64,000 nucleotides of DNA from Pseudomonas graminis. Lineage in GTDB: Bacteria; Pseudomonadota; Gammaproteobacteria; Pseudomonadales; Pseudomonadaceae. The DNA is taken from the NCBI RefSeq assembly GCF_004364335.1, contig NZ_SOCR01000009.1, forward strand, positions 222,198 to 286,197, written 5' to 3'. This document shows, piece by piece, positions 33,615 through 41,926 of this stretch (position 1 is the first letter of the stretch; every line of letters starts with the position of its first letter). The notes beneath the pieces were generated by a model. It worked only from the letters and a program-made list of their open reading frames with translations, ran no database searches and was not told the DNA's origin. The translations under genes and the position numbers were made by a program.

Positions 33615-35045
33615 TCAGCCACTTTGCTGGGCATTGAGCGAGTCAAAGAACGAGGTGATGCTCGTCGCCGAGGCTTTCAACTGCCCCACCAGCAAGTCCA
33701 TCGCGTTGTATTTGGCGGTCAGGGTGGCGGTCAGCGTCGTCACGCGCAGGTCGAGGGCAGCCTGTTGGTTTGTCAGATCGGTCTGCTGCTTGTTGAGGCT
33801 GGTGGTGCGCGTGTCGAAAATACCGCCGGTCTGGGTGTAAGGCGTGATGGCAGCCTGCATCCGCGAGAGCAAGCCGTTGGTGCTGTCCGTGCCGCTGAAC
33901 AGTTGCTGCACGTCGCCCGCCAGACCCTGATTCATCGCGGCAGTGAACTTCGTAGCATCAAGGCTGAGCGTACCGTCGGATTGACCGGTGGTGATGCCCA
34001 ACTGCGAGAGTACGGAAACGCCACCTGGGGCACCGGTCGTCACCAACTGATCGCGGATTGCTGCAAGAATCGAGCGTGGCATCGCATCGCCGGTCAACGC
34101 AGCCGGAGTGACCGTTGCTCCGGTGGTTTTGTCGGGGGTATCGCTTACCGTCGCCTTGGTGACAGTGCCCACGGCTTTGACGACTGTGTTGTAGGCATCG
34201 ACGAAGGTTTGCAGCGAGGCTTTAAGGCCATCGTTGTTCGCCGACACCGTCACAGTCGAAGTACCCGTTCCCCCCACCAGTGTCATGGACACGCCGCCGA
34301 GGCTCTTGTCGATGGTGTTGCTGGCACTGGTGATGCTCAGGCCGTTGACCGTCAGGCTGGCGTCGACAGCTTGCTTATCGATGTAGCCGGCGCTGGTGGT
34401 GCTTTTCGGGTCAAGCGCAGCGCCGGCAACAATGTTGAATTCACTGGACGTCGTGCTGGAGGCCGTAATGTCGGTGCCTTTACCCGTCACTGTCGAGCTG
34501 AACACCAGCCGTGAGCCATTGTCATCGGTGATGATGTTGGCGCTGATGTTCGACGTCGAGCTTTGTGCGTTGATCTGCTTGGCCACCGACGCCAGGGTAG
34601 CGCCGGTCGGGATGGTGATCTTGGTGTCAATGCCATTTTGAGTGAGGGTCAAATCGCCACTCGGAATAGCACTGGTGGACCCGCCTGAGAACGAAGCGCT
34701 GGCGACACTGGAGCTTGTGGCGAGGTTGCCTACTTTGATGGTGTAAGTACCGGGCACGGCCGAGTTATCGGACGTAACGGTCAGCATGGTCGCGTCAGAA
34801 GCTTTTGCCGCATAGCCGGCGAAGGCAGGCGTGTCGGTTTTGCCAAGATTGGTAAGCGCGGTCTGAAACGCAGTCATCGCGCTCTGCAGCGTGCCGATGC
34901 CGGAGATTTTGGTGGTGACCAGCTTGGTCTGGGTGGTGATCTGGGTCTGCTTGGCCAGCTTGTCGGAGTTGACCAGCGCCTCGACGATAGAACCGATTGC
35001 CAGGCCCGAGCCGAGGCCGGTGGAGGGGGTAATTGGACTAGCCAT
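33615..35045 (-). CDS. fliD: Flagellar filament capping protein FliD
   Basis: Pentameric cap at the filament tip that folds exported flagellin; in P. aeruginosa also an adhesin for mucin. 476 aa: conserved N-terminal coiled-coil segment (ITPSTGLGSGLAIGSIVEALVNSDKLAKQTQI), a Thr/Ser-rich variable head (about 100-330), and a conserved C-terminal helix (TSLNKQQTDLTNQQAALDLRVTTLTATLTAKYNAMDLLVGQL). Follows flaG with a 77-bp gap. Confidence 0.97.
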   Translation of the reverse strand: MASPITPSTGLGSGLAIGSIVEALVNSDKLAKQTQITTQTKLVTTKISGIGTLQSAMTAFQTALTNLGKTDTPAFAGYAAKASDATMLTVTSDNSAVPGTYTIKVGNLATSSSVASASFSGGSTSAIPSGDLTLTQNGIDTKITIPTGATLASVAKQINAQSSTSNISANIITDDNGSRLVFSSTVTGKGTDITASSTTSSEFNIVAGAALDPKSTTSAGYIDKQAVDASLTVNGLSITSASNTIDKSLGGVSMTLVGGTGTSTVTVSANNDGLKASLQTFVDAYNTVVKAVGTVTKATVSDTPDKTTGATVTPAALTGDAMPRSILAAIRDQLVTTGAPGGVSVLSQLGITTGQSDGTLSLDATKFTAAMNQGLAGDVQQLFSGTDSTNGLLSRMQAAITPYTQTGGIFDTRTTSLNKQQTDLTNQQAALDLRVTTLTATLTAKYNAMDLLVGQLKASATSITSFFDSLNAQQSG

Positions 35046-35122
35046 GTGAGTCTCCTTTCAGTTGTAGTCGGCATTTTGACGAGCACGCCACACCGAAGTG
35101 CCGCGTTCACGTTTCATGCCAT

Positions 35123-35512
35123 TTAAACTTTTGCTTCGAACAACAGGCTGTTTGCGTTCTTCAGACTGTCGGCGAGTTTCAACGCCTCAGCAGACGGCAA
35201 TTGCCGCACCACTTCACCGGTTTCCGTGGCGATCACTTTCACTACCACTTTGCCGGACTTGTCGTCGATGGAGAATTCCAGGTTGCGATGAACGGACTGA
35301 AAAAACTTTTCCATTTGCTTGACGGCCGCTTGCAGCTCTTCGGTTTTCTTTTCCGGATCTGAGTCTTTACTTGTCGATGTGCCTGACGGCGATGAAGCGG
35401 CCGGAGCAGGAACGACTTGAGGCGCCACGGCTGGCTTGTCAGCAACCACAGGCACCGCGGGCAACGACTGGATCACTGGATAAGACACATTCATCCTGTT
35501 ACTTATGTCCAT
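35123..35512 (-). CDS. flaG: Flagellar protein FlaG
   Basis: Small filament-associated protein thought to limit filament length in Pseudomonas. 129 aa from the ATG at 35512 (AGAGGT ribosome site; a GTG two codons upstream is an alternative). It has a Pro/Ala/Val-rich N-terminal part and the conserved FlaG C-terminal domain (LEFSIDDKSGKVVVKVIATETGEVVRQLPSAEALKLADSL). It lies directly after the second flagellin gene and its terminator, so expression may depend on read-through. Confidence 0.93.
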   Translation of the reverse strand: MDISNRMNVSYPVIQSLPAVPVVADKPAVAPQVVPAPAASSPSGTSTSKDSDPEKKTEELQAAVKQMEKFFQSVHRNLEFSIDDKSGKVVVKVIATETGEVVRQLPSAEALKLADSLKNANSLLFEAKV

Positions 35513-35531
35513 GTCCACTCACCTCTTGAAA

Positions 35532-35568
35532 GTAAAAAGCGGGAGAGCACGCAAGCATACTCCCCCGC
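35532..35568 (-). terminator. Intrinsic terminator of the second flagellin gene
   Basis: On the minus strand GCGGGGGAG (35560-35568) pairs with CTCTCCCGC (35539-35547, one G-U) and is followed by TTTTTACTTT. Confidence 0.85.
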
Positions 35569-35585
35569 CAAAACTCTAGCCGTTA

Positions 35586-36437
35586 TTACTGAAGCAGTTT
35601 CAGAACAGCGGATGGCAGCTGGTTAGCCTGGGCCAGAACAGAGGTGGAAGCTTGTTGCAGAGTCTGTTGTTTGGTCAGGTTAGCGGTTTCAGCAGCGAAG
35701 TCGGTGTCTTGAATACGGCCCAGTGCAGCAGTGGCGTTTTCGTTAACGTTTTGCAGGTTGGAGATGGTGCTGGTCAGACGGTTCTGCGAAGCACCCAGGC
35801 TCGAACGGGTGCTGTTGATCTGTGCCAGTGCAGCGTCGATTGCCGAGATAGCGGCGTCAACGTTGGTGTGGGCAGTGGTGTTGTCGCCGCCGCTGATCGA
35901 ACTTGTACCGCTCGAAACGCCCAGAGCCGAAGCAGTGAAGCTGCCGGTCAGGACCAGGTCGATGTGGTTCGAAGTACCGGTGTTGGAACCGACTTGCAGA
36001 GTCACGGTGCTAGCCGAGCCGTCCAGCAGGTTCTTGCCGTTCAGGTTGGTCGAATCAGCGATACGGGTCAGTTCGTCAGACATCTGGCCGTATTCGGCGT
36101 TCAGCGAGGTACGGTCAGCAGTACCGTTCGTGTCGTTTCGGGACTGAACAGCCAGTTCACGCATACGCTGCAGAATGTTGGTCGATTCTTGCAGAGCGCC
36201 TTCAGCGGTCTGAGCGATCGAGATACCGTCGTTGGCGTTCTTGATGGCAACAGTCTGGCCGCGGATTTGCGAAGTTTCGCGAGTTGCGATCTGCAGGCCG
36301 GCTGCGTCGTCTTTAGCGCTGTTGATTTTCAGACCGGAAGACAGACGAGTCATCGAAGTCGACAGTGCATCGGAAGCTTTGGACAGGTTCTTCTGAACAG
36401 CCAGGGAAGCTACGTTGGTGTTTACGCCTAAAGCCAT
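35586..36437 (-). CDS. fliC: Flagellin, short form
   Basis: Filament subunit of 283 aa. Conserved D0/D1 ends surround a small variable centre (about 165-200). The N-terminus has RLSSGLKINSAKDDAAGLQIA, the canonical flg22-type epitope, and LQRMRELAVQS in D1; the C-terminus ends LPSAVLKLLQ. Codon use is that of a highly expressed gene. It is preceded by a good FliA promoter and followed by a terminator. It is the downstream and smaller of two flagellin genes here. Confidence 0.97.
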   Translation of the reverse strand: MALGVNTNVASLAVQKNLSKASDALSTSMTRLSSGLKINSAKDDAAGLQIATRETSQIRGQTVAIKNANDGISIAQTAEGALQESTNILQRMRELAVQSRNDTNGTADRTSLNAEYGQMSDELTRIADSTNLNGKNLLDGSASTVTLQVGSNTGTSNHIDLVLTGSFTASALGVSSGTSSISGGDNTTAHTNVDAAISAIDAALAQINSTRSSLGASQNRLTSTISNLQNVNENATAALGRIQDTDFAAETANLTKQQTLQQASTSVLAQANQLPSAVLKLLQ

Positions 36438-36517
36438 GATGAATTCCTCGTGAGTTGTTTGCTGCGGCTATCCGGCCCTGGCAAGCGCCGGGTGTGGCCT
36501 AGAGAACCTACGTAATG

Positions 36518-36544
36518 TTTATCGTCGCGGTTGCCAGGAGCTTG
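36518..36544 (-). promoter_or_regulatory. FliA (sigma28) promoter of the short flagellin gene
   Basis: The minus strand has TCAA (36541-36544), 15 nt, GACGATAA (36518-36525): seven of eight in the -10 and three of four in the -35. The transcript would have a leader of about 75 nt. Confidence 0.8.
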
Positions 36545-36670
36545 AGGGCTTTTTCAAATTTATTTGCCACCAGAGCGCCACCCCCGCAGTTTGTTGTCCG
36601 GGGATACACAACGTTTCGGCGCAACCCCTGGAAGCTTTAACCTGACCCGGCGATTTGTTAACCAGTTCTC

Positions 36671-36708
36671 AAAAACCCGGGCGCCCCCTGCGGCGCGCCC
36701 GGGTTTTG
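36671..36708 (-). terminator. Intrinsic terminator of the long flagellin gene
   Basis: A long GC stem (ACCCGGGCGC / GCGCCCGGGT) flanked by A4 and T4, so it works in both directions. It lies 28 bp past the stop and separates the two flagellin genes. Confidence 0.88.
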
Positions 36709-36735
36709 GTGGGCCTTATCTATAGAGGCCGTTGG

Positions 36736-37866
36736 TTATTGGAGGAGCTTCAGGACGGCTGCCGGTAGTTGGTTGGCTTGGGCCAGGACTGCCGTGGAGG
36801 CTTGTTGCAGGGTTTGTTGTTTGGTCATCTCCGCGGTTTCAGCAGCGAAGTCGACATCTTCGATCTGGCCTCGGGACGCGGTGGCGTTCTTGGTCATGTT
36901 CTGGAGGTTTTCAATGGCGCTCATCATGCGGTTCTGATTGGCGCCCAGATCGGCGCGCGCGGAATTGATCTTGCCGATCGCGGCGTCAATGGCCTTGATG
37001 GTGTATTCGATGTTTTCGGTGCGAGCGGGTTTGTTGAGAGCTTCATCTGCTGATTTCGCATCACCAAGGATTTTCTCAGCGTCAGTCACTGCCTTTTTGG
37101 CAAGGTTGAGGGTGTCGACATCGGCTTGTGTCGGCGTCTGGATGCCGGCAAACGTGGCCTCGGCTGCAATGAGCCCGGTCTTCGCCGTCTCAATGTCAGT
37201 CGCCATCTGGGGCGTGACGGTATTGACTATGTTTCTCGACCCGCTGCCGTCGATTGATAGCGGCGTGTAAGCACCTTTGACAATCGCCGCCGACCCCGAG
37301 TGTGTGGCAGTTGCAGCAACAGCCGCCCGATCTTCAGTCGCAACAAAGATTGATTCGGATGAAAAATCATCACTGAGAGTAAGGCTAATCTTCTCGGTAG
37401 CGCCCACATTGGCGCCAATCTGGAAGCTGAGCTCCCCCGCACTACCATCCAGCAAATTTAACTCAGCGCCGAACGTTGTACCTTTGGCAGTCCTGGACAC
37501 TTCGGCTGTCAGTTTAAGAAACTCGGCATTCAGGGCATCTCTTTCTTTCGGCCCTTTATCACCGTTGGCAGCTTGCACCGCGAGGTCGCGCATCCGCTGC
37601 AAGTTATTCAAGGACTGATCCAGCGCGCCTTCAGCCGTTTGAATAATGGATATAGCCGCCCCGGCATTACGGGTGGCGACTGTCATGCCACGAATCTGGG
37701 TGGTGAGTCGAGTGGCAAGTTGCAACCCAGCGGCATCGTCCTTGGCGGTATTGATCCGCAGCCCGGAAGACAAACGTGTCATGGCGGTACTCAGCGAATC
37801 GGAAGACCGGTTCAAGTTCCGCTGAACAGACAGCGACGCAATATTGGTATTTACGGTTAAAGCCAT
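36736..37866 (-). CDS. fliC: Flagellin, long form
   Basis: Second flagellin gene, first in transcription order. 376 aa from the ATG at 37866 (AGGAATTC ribosome site); a 39-codon upstream extension was rejected because the chosen ATG gives the standard MALTVNTNIASL N-terminus. D0/D1 ends are conserved (ending LPAAVLKLLQ), but the flg22 region reads INTAKDDAAGLQLA, differing from the short form at two positions. The central part (about 165-290) is unrelated to the short form and more AT-rich, suggesting replacement by recombination. Confidence 0.96.
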   Translation of the reverse strand: MALTVNTNIASLSVQRNLNRSSDSLSTAMTRLSSGLRINTAKDDAAGLQLATRLTTQIRGMTVATRNAGAAISIIQTAEGALDQSLNNLQRMRDLAVQAANGDKGPKERDALNAEFLKLTAEVSRTAKGTTFGAELNLLDGSAGELSFQIGANVGATEKISLTLSDDFSSESIFVATEDRAAVAATATHSGSAAIVKGAYTPLSIDGSGSRNIVNTVTPQMATDIETAKTGLIAAEATFAGIQTPTQADVDTLNLAKKAVTDAEKILGDAKSADEALNKPARTENIEYTIKAIDAAIGKINSARADLGANQNRMMSAIENLQNMTKNATASRGQIEDVDFAAETAEMTKQQTLQQASTAVLAQANQLPAAVLKLLQ

Positions 37867-37945
37867 TTTGAATTCCTCGTTGATAGAAACGGAGGGTTCT
37901 CTAACTTCGGGGAAGTCCATTTCTCCCGGAGAACCTACAGTCCAG

Positions 37946-37972
37946 CTATCGACGATCTGCACATTGGCTTTA
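37946..37972 (-). promoter_or_regulatory. FliA (sigma28) promoter of the long flagellin gene
   Basis: The minus strand has TAAA (37969-37972), 15 nt, GTCGATAG (37946-37953): full -35 and six of eight in the -10. About 80 bp before the ATG. Confidence 0.75.
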
Positions 37973-38063
37973 ACGACAAACATGGCGCAAAGGCCGAGCC
38001 ATCACGACAGTTGAAGGGGAATAAAATTGCTAAGTCATTAAGCAGACTGAATATTAAAAAAAC

Positions 38064-38089
38064 ATAAAAAAACGGCCTCTGCGGGCCGC
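38064..38089 (-). terminator. Intrinsic terminator of the DUF115 operon
   Basis: CGGCC/GGCCG stem with a 6-nt loop (38073-38088), followed on the minus strand by seven Ts. It isolates the glycosylation genes from the flagellin genes. Confidence 0.88.
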
Positions 38090-38153
38090 TTAATTCAGAT
38101 TAAACCGAAACTAATGTAGGAGTTTTCTTTAACCTCCCGACGATGGGAAAGTG

Positions 38154-38402
38154 TCAGACTTTAAGAAACTCGACTTCAAGCCAATCCGCCACCCCCAACC
38201 AATCCTGCCGCTCCTGACACGCCAGAATCGCACTCAGCATCCTCCCCCATTCAGCCTGTCTTTCGGGAGTAGCCCCGTCCATCAACGGCAGCGACCGATC
38301 AATCAGGTCGACCATTTTCAAGGCCCCTTCAATATCCCGGCCCAGGCGGAACAGCTTCGCGCAGTTGCGGGCTTCTTCTACAACGTGCTGAGGCAGGGTC
38401 AT
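38154..38402 (-). CDS. Small helical protein linked to the DUF115 gene
   Basis: 82-aa protein of unknown function starting MTLPQHVVEEARNCAKLFRLG. Its ATG overlaps the DUF115 stop codon (ATGA), so the two are translationally coupled. It is acidic, predicted mostly helical, Trp-containing near the C-terminus, without signal or membrane segments. The coupling suggests a cofactor or chaperone for the DUF115 protein; I recognise no family. A longer reading frame overlapping the DUF115 gene was rejected. Confidence 0.8.
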   Translation of the reverse strand: MTLPQHVVEEARNCAKLFRLGRDIEGALKMVDLIDRSLPLMDGATPERQAEWGRMLSAILACQERQDWLGVADWLEVEFLKV

Positions 38403-39694
38403 GGCGCGGTCCAGTCCGGGTCGAAGTCGGCGCCGGTGATCAAGGCACCGTCGCGGCTGGTGTTGAGGAACGTGACCTGCGGGTGGCGGGCGATGAAGCG
38501 TTCGAGTTCGATGAGGTAACTGCGGAAATTCAGCTGGGTCTTGACCTTGTTGCCGCGACCGTCGCGGACCCAGTGTTTGGCGATCCCCAGCGCAGGGCCC
38601 AGGTCGCCGTCCTGCCAGCCAGTGTGGGTCTTGCCGCCGGGGAAGGCGAAGTCGGCGCCGAACAGGGTGATTCGCGCGGCGCCCATTTTGACGGCAAGAT
38701 CCACGGCCGGATGAATGACGCTGCCGCCTACGTGCAGGGTGGCCTTGGGAATCTGCTCGCGCAGCCGGGCATACAGCGGGCTGCTGGAATAGCCGACGTA
38801 GCGCGGGCCTTGCCAGCTTTGCAGCATCTCGGCGTCCTGGCCCGGCACATAGACCAGCGCGATGTGCGCCGAATCCTCGGCGGGTAGATGCCGCGGGGTG
38901 ATGCGGTGGTCGATGCTCACCACCACGTCCGGCCTGATGCCCTGATTGCGCAGCGGCACGTAGGCGGTGTCGACACAAATGATTAGCGGCCGATTGGCGC
39001 TGTTAGACGTGCTCAACAGGCGTGGCAAATGCTGTTGCAGACTCGGCCCCGTGGCGATGACGAACACCTCGCACCCGGATTGAGTGCCGAACAACGCGGC
39101 GACATCAGTGTCCCGTTGCAGCAGCGCTCTGCCCTGCTCCAGCAGGCGCGCGTTGTCGGGGGTATCGCCGGCGAAGGCCTGATTGTTGAACTCGACATGC
39201 ACTTCGCTGACCAGCCGATCGCGGATCCGTGCGCTGCTGTCGTCGGCCAGCACCAGCTCGGCGGGCAGCGCGAAGAAGGGCAGATAAATTTCGCTCTGGG
39301 CATCGGCGTACGCGAGGTGCACCCGCGGGTCGGACAGCCAGTCGTCGTGCTCCAGCAGTTGCAGCACCAGGGCGAACAGCGCGCCATTGAGGATGTGGAC
39401 GTGCAGCGTCTGCAGGGAAGCGTCGGCCAGCATTACCCGCTGCAGATCGCCGAGGGCGGTACCGTAAAGGTGCACGACGGGGATATTGGCGGGGAGGCTT
39501 TGTGCCTGGGTTTGCGCTTCGGCGAGGCGATCATGGCGGCTGGTGAGCTGGATGCCGCCGATGCTGAGGGTCGTTTGTCGGCCTTCGATCAGCTGCGCAG
39601 GAATGGATTCGATGTTTTCAGCCCGCAATCGCTGGGCTACGTCGGGCCAGCGCTGTTCGATCACGGCGAGGTTGCGCTGGAAAGACTCGCTCAT
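38399..39694 (-). CDS. DUF115 / MptE-like motility accessory factor (Maf) homologue
   Basis: 431-aa protein from the ATG at 39694. It has the DUF115 core: FVIATGPSLQQHL (about 211-223), IICVDTAYVPLRNQGIRPDVVVSID and the later GAARITLFGADFAFPGGKTH. In Campylobacter, Helicobacter, Aeromonas and Clostridium, Maf proteins of this family are implicated in transferring nonulosonates (pseudaminic or legionaminic acid) to flagellin. The neighbouring pse genes make that role likely here. The N-terminal ~200 residues are a family-specific domain that I cannot assign further. A 49-codon N-terminal extension was rejected. Confidence 0.88.
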   Translation of the reverse strand: MSESFQRNLAVIEQRWPDVAQRLRAENIESIPAQLIEGRQTTLSIGGIQLTSRHDRLAEAQTQAQSLPANIPVVHLYGTALGDLQRVMLADASLQTLHVHILNGALFALVLQLLEHDDWLSDPRVHLAYADAQSEIYLPFFALPAELVLADDSSARIRDRLVSEVHVEFNNQAFAGDTPDNARLLEQGRALLQRDTDVAALFGTQSGCEVFVIATGPSLQQHLPRLLSTSNSANRPLIICVDTAYVPLRNQGIRPDVVVSIDHRITPRHLPAEDSAHIALVYVPGQDAEMLQSWQGPRYVGYSSSPLYARLREQIPKATLHVGGSVIHPAVDLAVKMGAARITLFGADFAFPGGKTHTGWQDGDLGPALGIAKHWVRDGRGNKVKTQLNFRSYLIELERFIARHPQVTFLNTSRDGALITGADFDPDWTAP

Positions 39695-39728
39695 GACGAC
39701 AGTCCTTGTTCCCTGAGAAGTGCAGAAA

Positions 39729-39767
39729 GCACAACGGCGACCTGAGAAATCAGCGTCGCCGTTGTGC
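39729..39767 (-). terminator. Long hairpin between the KAS III-like and DUF115 genes
   Basis: A 13-bp perfect stem (39729-39741 with 39755-39767) continues after one bulged base into CTGA/TCAG closed by a four-base loop. After it the minus strand reads only TTTCTGC, so it could be a terminator, an attenuator or an RNA-stability element controlling the DUF115 gene. Confidence 0.6.
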
Positions 39768-39788
39768 AGGCTGGGTGGTGACTCGTTG

Positions 39789-40721
39789 TCAGGGACGATA
39801 AAGGATCGCCGAGCCCCACGACAAGCCCACGCCGAAACCACTGACCGCGATGCGTTTCCACGTGGCGTTCATGACGTGTTTTTCCAGCAGCAGCGGGATG
39901 CTGGAAGACACGGTGTTGCCGGTCTCGAGCATGTCCTTGACGAATTTCTCCGGCGACTTGCCGTCTTCGAACCGGCGAGCGACCGCATCGACGATGGCCG
40001 CGCTGCCCTGGTGGATGCAGAACGCATCGACGTCGGAGGATTGCAGGCCGGACTCTTCGAGCAATTCGTTGAGGTGCGCAGGCACTTTGACCAGCGCGAA
40101 GTTGAAGACCTGACGCCCGTTCATGTAGAACGCGCCGTCGGTGGTCTTGAGGAACTCTGCGCCCGAGCCGTCGGTGCCGAATTTGGATTTGCCCAGCTGC
40201 CATGGCGCGTCGTCACTCATCCAGGTCGCCGTGGCGGCGTCGCCGAAGAGCATGGTGGTGTTGCGGTCTTCCGGATCGACGATCTTCGAATACGGGTCGG
40301 CGGTGACCAGCAGGCCGTTTTTCAAACCGGTCGCTTCCATGAAGCCTTTCAGCGCATAGATGCCGTAGACGTAACCCGAGCAGCCGAGGGAAATGTCGAA
40401 CGCGGCGATGTGTGTCGGCAGGCCGAGTTTGTGTTGGACGATGGCGGCCGTGTGCGGCAGGCCTTCCTCGTCGCCGTTCTGGGTGACGACGATCAGTGCG
40501 TCGATGGCATCCCGTGACAGCCCGGGGTTGTTGGCGAACAGCTGGTTGACTGCTTCGACGCACAGGTCCGAGGTTTCCTGGCTGTCGTCTTTGCGCGGCA
40601 GAAAAGCAGAACCGATCTTGCCAAGGATGAAGTCTTCATCCTTTCCGAATTTGGCACCCTGGGCGTAATTGTCGACGCCGGCTGTGGGCACATAACTCGC
40701 TATGCTCTTGATGCCAATCAT
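39789..40721 (-). CDS. 3-oxoacyl-ACP synthase III-like protein of the flagellin glycosylation island
   Basis: 310-aa KAS III (FabH)-type protein with an intact catalytic triad: Cys114 in LGCSGYVYG, His237 in FCIHQGS and Asn269 in TGNTVSSS. It is not part of a fab operon but sits alone between REP arrays and the DUF115 gene. P. syringae has a KAS III gene (orf3) next to fgt1-fgt2 in its flagellin glycosylation island, so a role in making or transferring an acyl group on the flagellar sugar is likely. Two adjacent ATG codons exist (40724, 40721); I chose the second by ribosome-site spacing. Confidence 0.9.
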   Translation of the reverse strand: MIGIKSIASYVPTAGVDNYAQGAKFGKDEDFILGKIGSAFLPRKDDSQETSDLCVEAVNQLFANNPGLSRDAIDALIVVTQNGDEEGLPHTAAIVQHKLGLPTHIAAFDISLGCSGYVYGIYALKGFMEATGLKNGLLVTADPYSKIVDPEDRNTTMLFGDAATATWMSDDAPWQLGKSKFGTDGSGAEFLKTTDGAFYMNGRQVFNFALVKVPAHLNELLEESGLQSSDVDAFCIHQGSAAIVDAVARRFEDGKSPEKFVKDMLETGNTVSSSIPLLLEKHVMNATWKRIAVSGFGVGLSWGSAILYRP

Positions 40722-41028
40722 CATGGCTTCCCAATAAAAAACTGCTGAACATCACCCGGCGCGGTTAGGCGGGGCGTTGAAAATCCGGGGCTTGCGGCCT
40801 GAAAAAAAGGCGGCGTACACGCCAAAGCGACACCAGAATCGCTCTGGCATCAGCCCGACGACGTCACGGCCCGCCAACACGATACAGTGAAGATGCCCGT
40901 TATGACCCACAGGTCACCAAAAGTTTTACAAGCTTTTAGCTGACCGACGGGTGCTGTGCAATATCAGATCGCTGCTCAGACAGGTAATTGACATGAAGAT
41001 GTCACGGGATTGTGGCGGGTAACGGGCT

Positions 41029-41230
41029 TCTTCGCGGGCAAGCGCGCTCCTGCAAGGTGTGTATGCCAGTCGTCCGGGAGGGTAGTGCCAATTACATCGA
41101 TTCGGTGTCAGGCGCAAATCCGGGGAGCGACGCGTCACATTTGTAGGAGCCGGCTTGCTGGCGAACCCGTTCTATCATCCACCGCCAAGGTGACTGCCCA
41201 GACGCCTTCGCCAGCAAGCCGGCTCCTACG
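41029..41230. repeat. REP and REPIN upstream of the KAS III-like gene
   Basis: One TAGGAGCGCGCTTGCCCGCGA-type REP (41031-41051, inverted) and a REPIN of the TAGGAGCCGGCTTGCTGGCGA type (41142-41166 with 41205-41229). The preceding 40725-41020 stretch is AT-richer and should hold the KAS III promoter, but I see no convincing sigma54 or FliA site. Confidence 0.8.
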
Positions 41231-41270
41231 GACTGAACGTCAGCCATGGCAGCTGGATGCGACGAACATC

Positions 41271-41899
41271 CTGTAGGAGCGCGCTTGCCCGCGAAGACGG
41301 TATTCCAGTCGCTTGAGATGCAGCGGATGTACCGGCTTCTTCGCCAGCAAGCCGGCGCCTACGGACTCCACGCCAGCCATGGCAGCAAGGTTCGACGAAG
41401 ATCCTGCAGGAGCGCGCTTGCCCGCGAAGACGGTATTCCAGTCGCTGGAGATGCAGCGGATGTACCGGCTTCTTCGCCAGCAAGCCGGCTCCTACGGATT
41501 CCACGCCAGCCATGGCAGCTGGATGCGACGAAGATCCTGCAGGAGCGCGCTTGCCCGCGAAAACGGTACTCCAGTCGCTGGAGATGCAGCGGATGTACCG
41601 CCGTCTTCGCCAGCAAGCCGGCTCCTACGGACTGAACGTCAGCCATGGCAGCTAGATGCGACGAAGATCCTGCAGGAGCGCGCTTGCCCGCGAAAACGGT
41701 ACTCCAGTCGCTGGAGATGCAGCGGATGTACCGGCGTCTTCGCCAGCAAGCCGGCTCCTACGGACTGAACGTCAGCCATGGCAGCTGGATGCGACGAAGA
41801 TCCTGTAGGAGCGCGCTTGCCCGCGAAGACGGTATTCCAGTCGCTGGAGATGCAGCGGATGTAACGGCCTCTTCGCGGGCAAGCGCGCTCCTACAGGGG
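41271..41899. repeat. 133-bp tandem array of hybrid REP pairs
   Basis: The motif CTG(T/C)AGGAGCGCGCTTGCCCGCGA starts at 41271, 41404, 41537, 41670 and 41803, an exact 133-bp period. Each of the first four units pairs this REP with an inverted REP of a different type (CGCCAGCAAGCCGGCTCCTAC). The last unit closes with an inverted copy of the first type. The spacers (GAGATGCAGCGGATGTA and GCCATGGCAGCTGGATGCGACG) repeat with few changes. Open frames across the array on both strands are by-products of the periodicity. Confidence 0.93.
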
Positions 41900-41926
41900 A
41901 TTGGTGGGCGACGTGGTCGAATCTGC

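Noticed and set aside
36671..36708. Attachment site or inverted-repeat end of a mobile element between the flagellin genes
   Set aside because: The inverted repeat is flanked by A and T runs and sits just past a stop codon, which fits a bidirectional terminator; no transposase or integrase gene is present in the window.
39789..40721. Housekeeping FabH for fatty acid synthesis
   Set aside because: The catalytic triad is intact, but there are no fabD/fabG/acpP/plsX neighbours and the gene lies in the flagellin glycosylation island, so a specialised acyl role is more likely.
41226..41768. Overlapping 95-151-codon frames on both strands across the 133-bp array
   Set aside because: The translated products repeat every 44 residues or so because the DNA is tandemly repeated (133 bp is one more than a multiple of three, so frames rotate). 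No ribosome site or domain is present.
41271..41899. CRISPR array
   Set aside because: Regular spacing suggested it, but the unit is 133 bp, the spacers are themselves repeated, the repeats are palindromic REPs, and there are no cas genes.
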